Below are positions 5,732 to 9,587 of a stretch of 9,587 nucleotides of DNA, in pieces (position 1 is the stretch's first letter; each line of letters opens with the position of its first letter). Under the pieces are notes generated by a model. The model was not told the origin of the DNA. It saw only the letters and a program-made list of their open reading frames with translations, and did no database searches. Source of the stretch: an uncultured Chlamydiae bacterium (lineage in GTDB: Bacteria > Chlamydiota > Chlamydiia > Chlamydiales > SM23-39); assembly GCA_903909295.1 (NCBI GenBank), contig CAIVVG010000215.1, forward strand, positions 1-9,587, read 5' to 3'. A program made the translations under genes and the position numbers.

Positions 5732-5760
5732 TATATACTATATTTTAAATATTTATTCAA
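5732..5760 (-). promoter_or_regulatory. promoter of the small exported protein gene
   Basis: On the - strand, TTGAAT (5760-5755) and TATATA (5737-5732) are separated by exactly 17 bp inside a very AT-rich stretch. The expected transcription start is near 5725, directly at the ATG (5724-5722), and no Shine-Dalgarno is visible. The message may therefore be leaderless, or the real start may lie elsewhere. Confidence 0.5.
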
Positions 5761-5801
5761 TAATAGTGCACAGGAGCGTGGAATTCAGCAGTTTAAAGAT
5801 T

Positions 5802-5830
5802 TTGTTTCCATAAAATTTAAATTTTATGGT
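5802..5830 (+). promoter_or_regulatory. promoter with a 22-bp palindromic operator candidate
   Basis: TTGTTT (5802-5807) and TATGGT (5825-5830) are 17 bp apart. The 22-bp perfect palindrome at 5808-5829 (half-site CCATAAAATTT) fills the spacer exactly and enters the -10 box. A protein bound here would exclude RNA polymerase. Transcription would start near 5837, leaving a 27-nt leader that contains AAGGAG at 5852-5857. Together with the - strand promoter at 5732-5760, it makes up the short divergent control region between the two transcripts. Confidence 0.5.
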
Positions 5831-5863
5831 ACACATTTTGGCTTCAACTTGAAGGAGCAACCT

Positions 5864-6604
5864 ATGGCAGCGGCAATCGCACCAGTACAAACAGAACAAA
5901 GAAACTTCACGCACTCCGAACGGATTAGGGCGTTGATGGGGCTATTTGAGGAAGAGTACCCAAAACTCTGCGAACGGGTTAGAACGATAGAAACAAATAT
6001 TTGGCCTACGGCTCTCGCGGATGCATGTAAATATCAGCCCGATGAATTAAAAAAAGTAGTTGATAAGCATATAGCTATCTATTTAGAGGTTCAAGCGATA
6101 GATGATGAAGTCTACGCCCTGACGAAGGCTGCTCAATCGGTCTTAAAACGATGCAAGGATTTCCCTGTCCTTACCCAGGACAACTGCGAATACTTACGCG
6201 ATGCGAGAGCGCAATCAAATCGCATTCAGATCCATATCTCCACCATGAAAGGCTCTTGCATAACCCCTCTACAAAGTCTCTGCGATATTGCTCAAGAGTT
6301 GCGCAATAAGTCTTTACAGCGATTAGGCGAATGTCAAACTTCTTTCAATGGAAGCCTGGAACCCGTTTTTGAGAAACTGAGAAGAACCCTCTCTTGGAGA
6401 CAACGTGGTCTCAGGGTACTTGGATCCCTAGTCTACTTTAACCGCACTCTCTGGGGAAAAATCGCTCCACCCCCTATCAAACTCCCAGACATCGTCCAAG
6501 AGCGCCCCAAAATCCGTATGCAAGACGACATCGACGGCCTCACCGCCCTATCCGTTCCGCTCACAGATTGTGTAAACAAGCTCAAAACTAATAAACCCGA
6601 TTAA
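5864..6604 (+). CDS. hypothetical helical protein, first gene of a two-gene operon (246 aa)
   Basis: ATG 5864 is chosen over TTG 5849 because AAGGAG (5852-5857) stands 6 nt in front of it. I do not recognise the family. There is no signal peptide. The sequence is mostly amphipathic helix with charged and Leu-rich stretches (RIRALMGLFEEEYPKL, PDELKKVVDKHIAIYLEVQ). It has eight Cys at 36, 55, 97, 108, 132, 140, 157 and 236, many for a cytoplasmic bacterial protein and not arranged as a CxxC metal site. A basic, mildly hydrophobic segment, RGLRVLGSLVYFNRTLWGKI (181-200), is followed by the Pro-rich PPPIKLP. The next gene begins 14 nt downstream with its own ribosome site, so the two probably act together. 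In an obligate intracellular lineage such orphan helical proteins may be secreted effectors, but nothing in the sequence proves this. Confidence 0.75.
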   Translation: MAAAIAPVQTEQRNFTHSERIRALMGLFEEEYPKLCERVRTIETNIWPTALADACKYQPDELKKVVDKHIAIYLEVQAIDDEVYALTKAAQSVLKRCKDFPVLTQDNCEYLRDARAQSNRIQIHISTMKGSCITPLQSLCDIAQELRNKSLQRLGECQTSFNGSLEPVFEKLRRTLSWRQRGLRVLGSLVYFNRTLWGKIAPPPIKLPDIVQERPKIRMQDDIDGLTALSVPLTDCVNKLKTNKPD

Positions 6605-6618
6605 CCAAGGATATTTTT

Positions 6619-7425
6619 ATGGCAACGACATCTCTACCTCCTATTTCCACATTCTCACAAGCGCTCGAAACCAGAGCGATAGAGTGTATGGACAAAATTT
6701 CTGAATGGAATAGTTTGACAGACCGTTCGAAGATAGCTTCTGAGAAGTGCGATGCTTTTCTAGATCTCCAGCGCTTAGACTGCGAGCCCCCTGCTGCATT
6801 GTTAAAAAAGTTACAACCCGTCATCGAGGAGTGTGCACAAATTCAAACCGCTGAGCGAGCAGGCAGAATCTGGAAAAATAAGAGATCAGAGATCCAGTGC
6901 GCCCCGATGCAAGAAGGAATGTCAGAGACCTATAAAACAACGGCCGCAACAGCGCAAATGGCTCTTGAACTTCTTGAAGGGAGAGCGCAGAAAATGTTTG
7001 ACGCACGTCTTTGCCCTGCTTGGGAAGCGACCAAAACGGTGTTAGAGCGGGCCCTGACAGAGGCGGGCGTTCCCGCTGGGATTGTGGGTTCAATCCAAGA
7101 TTCTCTCCCCAAAGTTCTAGGGGGTACCTGGACTCGCGTCAATGCGAAATTAAACGAGGTACGAGAAGGGTGGGAAAAGGCGGCCAGCGAAGCTGGAAAG
7201 GGCAGCGAGCCTCTTGCTTCTGTCACCCTTTTGTCTGCTGCAGAAGAGGAACAAAACTTGATAAACGTTCTCAGAAAAATCCAGATGATGCTTGAATTTC
7301 CAGTCCGGCCACCCATGGCTGTAAATAGGTCATTCTTATCCGCTGCTGCTACTCCAAAAGCATCTGTGACGCAGCCACCACTCCCCAAAGGAGCCAAGCC
7401 CAACGAAACCTTAACCAAAAAATAG
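6619..7425 (+). CDS. hypothetical helical protein, second gene of the operon (268 aa)
   Basis: AAGGAT (6606-6611) precedes ATG 6619 by 7 nt. No known domain is recognised and there is no signal peptide or membrane span. The N-terminal 75 residues have regularly spaced Cys (23, 44, 55, 72) in helical sequence such as AIECMDKISEW and LLKKLQPVIEEC, and two more Cys are at 94 and 132. Residues about 135-225 are Ala/Glu/Lys-rich helices with a Gly-rich hinge GVPAGIVGSIQDSLPKVLGG (150-169). From about 228 the protein turns into a Pro/Ala/Lys-rich disordered tail ending NETLTKK. Size, helical content and Cys abundance resemble the upstream protein, so they may be distant paralogues or partners. I could not establish an alignment by eye. 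Confidence 0.75.
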   Translation: MATTSLPPISTFSQALETRAIECMDKISEWNSLTDRSKIASEKCDAFLDLQRLDCEPPAALLKKLQPVIEECAQIQTAERAGRIWKNKRSEIQCAPMQEGMSETYKTTAATAQMALELLEGRAQKMFDARLCPAWEATKTVLERALTEAGVPAGIVGSIQDSLPKVLGGTWTRVNAKLNEVREGWEKAASEAGKGSEPLASVTLLSAAEEEQNLINVLRKIQMMLEFPVRPPMAVNRSFLSAAATPKASVTQPPLPKGAKPNETLTKK

Positions 7426-7431
7426 TCTTAA

Positions 7432-7458
7432 AGGGGGGGCTCTCACCAGAGCCCCCTT
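7432..7458. terminator. hairpin between convergent transcripts (bidirectional terminator)
   Basis: GGGGGCTCT (7435-7443) pairs with AGAGCCCCC (7448-7456) around the loop CACC, and two G-T pairs can extend the stem. It stands in the 35-bp gap between the stop at 7423-7425 on the + strand and the rseP stop at 7461-7463 on the - strand. Flanking T runs are short on both sides (TTCTCT on +, TTAAGACTATTTTTT on -), so it can serve both directions with moderate strength. Confidence 0.75.
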
Positions 7459-7460
7459 CT

Positions 7461-9386
7461 CTAGAAGAAGCGGGAAAAGAGGCGCGCCAGATCGTGGTAC
7501 GTCACATACAAAAAGAACAGACCTAAGAGGACAATAAATGGAATGATGAGTCGTTCCATCGTCTTGGCCTTGATCCGTTTTTTGGTCACAGATTCGTACA
7601 GAGCAAAGACGATATGCCCTCCGTCCAGTACAGGAATAGGAAGCAAGTTGAGCAGTCCGAGGTTCAAACTGATCACAGCCATCCAGAAGAGTGCTTCTTT
7701 GACGCCGAGTTCCCAGCTTTGCTGAGCAAGTCGGATCATCCCCACAGGACCAGCAAGATACTTGGAGCTGATGCTTCCAGAGAAAAGACCCGATAGAGTG
7801 CGCTGAATATCCCCAAAAGAGTCGGCGAACTGAACAAAGGGGTTCGGGTTGTAGCGGACGACTCGATCTCGGAAACTCAGCCCGAGCATGAGCCGTTTTT
7901 CTTCCTTGTCGAGCTGTTGGAGGGCGGCGGAGCGAGCTTGCCCCTCGGGAATCTTTTCAATTTCCGCTTTGATGCGGGCAAATTCACGGGCCTGGAGGGC
8001 TTTTTGCGCAGCGCTGAGCGGCAGTTCCATCAACGGTTTGGGTACAATGGGCTTGAGCAACCGAAGCGTCCCCGCATCAAAAAGGGGGTGGTCTGTCCCC
8101 ATTGAGGAGACCATCGCTTCGAGATCTTTGGAGCTGAAATCGGCAAAACTTTGGTCGGCCTGGTTCCAAGCAATCGTGCCGGTGGCGGAGGGGTTTCTAT
8201 CTACAATGATGAGGACGCGGCGCACTTGGATCCGATCGAGGAGTTCAAAGGCCGTTTGGACGGGGGTACCGTCAATAGCGAGGATCTGATCCCCCTCTTG
8301 CAGTGGGGTGAAGTAGGTGCACCGTTGGCAGTGGCCAAAGGCCTTGGCCTGGTCGGCCTCGTCGATGAACTCCATCTGCCCTTCGACCACCAATGTCGGA
8401 GAGACGTTGTAGGGAAGGAAATAGAGATCTTGGAGGCGCCCTTTCAAGCCCGCTTCGTGCTGCCAGTCGTCGACCTCTCCCCTTTCAGGAGGGGTGAGGC
8501 GGAGCTCTTCTAACTGAACGCGAGGGACTTTTGTCTGGAATACTTGGGTTCCTCGCTTGACAGTGAGGAACGCCGTCGATTCATTGGTCAAAGAACTGAG
8601 CTGCTGTACAGAGAAAACTACCTCTCCATCGACCCAAAGGACACGATCGCCCGGTTGCATGCCACTTTCGGTAGGGCTGCCAAACCCTTTTTGGGGGTCG
8701 AAAATCATGTACTGAGCAGGAGAGAGAATGCCGATGGTGCGGAATTGATTTTCTGGAGAATTTGGGTTGGCATAGGTGGCGAGCGTGTAGTCAAACTCAC
8801 TCCGAGTACCGGTTAAATAGTCGATTTTATACCCTTCAACCTGAGCGGACTTGTCTTTCATGACCGAAGATAATATGAAATCTTTAATCCCCTGAAACGG
8901 TCTGCCGTCGTAGCGCTGAAGGACATCTCCAGGACGGACCCCCTCTTGGTAGAGAGCGGAGTTCGGATCGACCCAACCGATGTGATGAGTGAATTCGGCA
9001 AAATGTTTATCCCGACCGCCCGAGAGCCACAGAACTCCAAAAGCCAGAAAGGCGAAAACGATATTGACGAGTGGACCGGCGAATGACACCTGCATCCGCG
9101 CCCAAGGAGATTTGGAGTAGTACCCCTCGGCAATCTCATAAGGCTCCAGACTCCCCTCTTTTTGCATCCCGGCGATCTTGACGTAGCCGCCAAAGAGAAG
9201 CCAACAGAGGCGCCACTGCACTCCATCTCGTTCCCAAGTGTAGATCGGACGACCGAAACCGATGGAGAACACCTCGACTTTCATCCCCCTTTTGCGAGCG
9301 ACCCAGTAGTGGCCGAGCTCATGGATGAAGATGAGGAACCCGAGTCCCAAGATGGCAAACAAGATATAGAGAAGACTCAAAGCCAT
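7461..9386 (-). CDS. rseP: RIP metalloprotease RseP/YaeL (site-2 protease)
   Basis: This inner-membrane zinc protease cuts transmembrane segments, classically anti-sigma factors or leftover signal peptides. From ATG 9386 it has 641 residues, well above E. coli RseP (about 450) but near the chlamydial homologue. Residues 1-30 hold TM1 with the zinc motif HELGH (22-26). SFAGPLVNIVFAFLAFG forms TM2 near 98-115. The periplasmic part shows three PDZ-like turns: VRPGDVLQRYDGRPF (near 150), MQPGDRVLWVDGEVV (near 245) and LQEGDQILAIDGTPV (near 365). HCQRC lies just before the third. A charged helical stretch follows (about 455-500), then SLNLGLLNLLPIPVLDGG (near 573-590), carrying the second conserved active-site motif, and a last TM. 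The frame stays open upstream to the window edge, but that part contains a promoter, so the longer start is not favoured. The gene appears to be transcribed alone. Confidence 0.95.
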   Translation of the reverse strand: MALSLLYILFAILGLGFLIFIHELGHYWVARKRGMKVEVFSIGFGRPIYTWERDGVQWRLCWLLFGGYVKIAGMQKEGSLEPYEIAEGYYSKSPWARMQVSFAGPLVNIVFAFLAFGVLWLSGGRDKHFAEFTHHIGWVDPNSALYQEGVRPGDVLQRYDGRPFQGIKDFILSSVMKDKSAQVEGYKIDYLTGTRSEFDYTLATYANPNSPENQFRTIGILSPAQYMIFDPQKGFGSPTESGMQPGDRVLWVDGEVVFSVQQLSSLTNESTAFLTVKRGTQVFQTKVPRVQLEELRLTPPERGEVDDWQHEAGLKGRLQDLYFLPYNVSPTLVVEGQMEFIDEADQAKAFGHCQRCTYFTPLQEGDQILAIDGTPVQTAFELLDRIQVRRVLIIVDRNPSATGTIAWNQADQSFADFSSKDLEAMVSSMGTDHPLFDAGTLRLLKPIVPKPLMELPLSAAQKALQAREFARIKAEIEKIPEGQARSAALQQLDKEEKRLMLGLSFRDRVVRYNPNPFVQFADSFGDIQRTLSGLFSGSISSKYLAGPVGMIRLAQQSWELGVKEALFWMAVISLNLGLLNLLPIPVLDGGHIVFALYESVTKKRIKAKTMERLIIPFIVLLGLFFLYVTYHDLARLFSRFF

Positions 9387-9410
9387 AGACCCGCCGGTTA
9401 GATGCCCCTC

Positions 9411-9439
9411 AGCATACCTGCATAGAGATTTCTCTTCAA
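9411..9439 (-). promoter_or_regulatory. rseP promoter
   Basis: On the - strand, TTGAAG (9439-9434) and TATGCT (9416-9411) are exactly 17 bp apart. Transcription would start near 9404 and leave a leader of about 18 nt before ATG 9386. Its position inside the upstream open frame supports the internal start. GGCGGG directly before the ATG is a weak ribosome site. Confidence 0.55.
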
Positions 9440-9529
9440 GAATGTGTTTACGGAGGGGGGAAAGGGGAAAAAAATCAGCACAGAGGAAGAGCAGAGATCG
9501 AGAGAACGCAGAGAAAAAAGCAAGAAAGT

Positions 9530-9572
9530 CGAGGCTCTGCCTCGAGCACCGCAAAAGGGCTTTGCCCTTTTG
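9530..9572. terminator. two tandem hairpins upstream of rseP
   Basis: CGAGGC and GCCTCG pair around TCT at 9530-9544. A 9-bp stem with arms CAAAAGGGC and GCCCTTTTG pairs around TTT at 9552-9572. Read on the - strand, the second of the two hairpins is followed by a pyrimidine-rich stretch including CTTTCTTGCTTTTTT. This fits the end of a gene lying beyond the window and suggests that rseP begins a new transcript. Confidence 0.45.
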
Positions 9573-9587
9573 ATTCCCATTTTTCAT

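Noticed and set aside
7888..8816. + strand frames opposite rseP
   Set aside because: They are shadows of the rseP coding sequence, with no ribosome sites and no recognisable motifs.
1..9587. Insertion sequence, integrase or phage elements
   Set aside because: No transposase or integrase motif and no flanking inverted repeats with target duplications are seen; the accessory genes seem to stand as ordinary operons.

Overview
The window most likely comes from a member of the phylum Chlamydiota, probably an environmental (Parachlamydia- or Waddlia-like) lineage rather than Chlamydia itself. The evidence is the hrcA-grpE-dnaK order, a GrpE carrying the segment DVKNWALGFEMIL, an HrcA whose winged-helix core reads SSATIRNYFAKLEELGYL, and an RseP-type protease of about 641 residues with an enlarged periplasmic part. 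All of these match my memory of chlamydial proteins. The species cannot be fixed from this sequence alone.

Region 1 (1-1306, + strand) is an accessory cluster. It starts with the 3' end of an unidentified gene, whose stop overlaps the start of a small exported Gly/Asn-rich protein. A second exported Gly-rich protein begins 2 nt after the first one stops. A third gene encodes a lipoprotein-like Gly-rich protein with a non-repetitive C-terminal domain, but an in-frame TAA cuts its signal peptide. The three share GGN repeats at protein level and exact 20-mers at DNA level. They look like a tandem family of surface or periplasmic polyglycine-type fibres.

Region 2 (1307-1730) is a spacer. It holds a UUCG-capped hairpin, a second hairpin, a promoter-like site, a doubtful 58-codon reading frame that could instead be a structured RNA, and the hrcA promoter with a degenerate CIRCE-like operator.

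Region 3 (1731-5334) is the heat-shock operon hrcA-grpE-dnaK: a repressor, a nucleotide-exchange factor and an Hsp70 chaperone, translationally coupled and ended by a strong hairpin. No dnaJ follows.

Region 4 (5275-7460) holds a small exported protein on the - strand that converges with dnaK and overlaps its terminator. Divergent from it is a two-gene operon of unrecognised, mainly helical, Cys-containing proteins. That operon's promoter has a 22-bp perfect palindrome between its -35 and -10 elements.

Region 5 (7461-9587, - strand) is the site-2 protease gene rseP with its own promoter. A GC-rich hairpin separates it from the convergent operon. Behind its promoter, at the window edge, lie two tandem hairpins.
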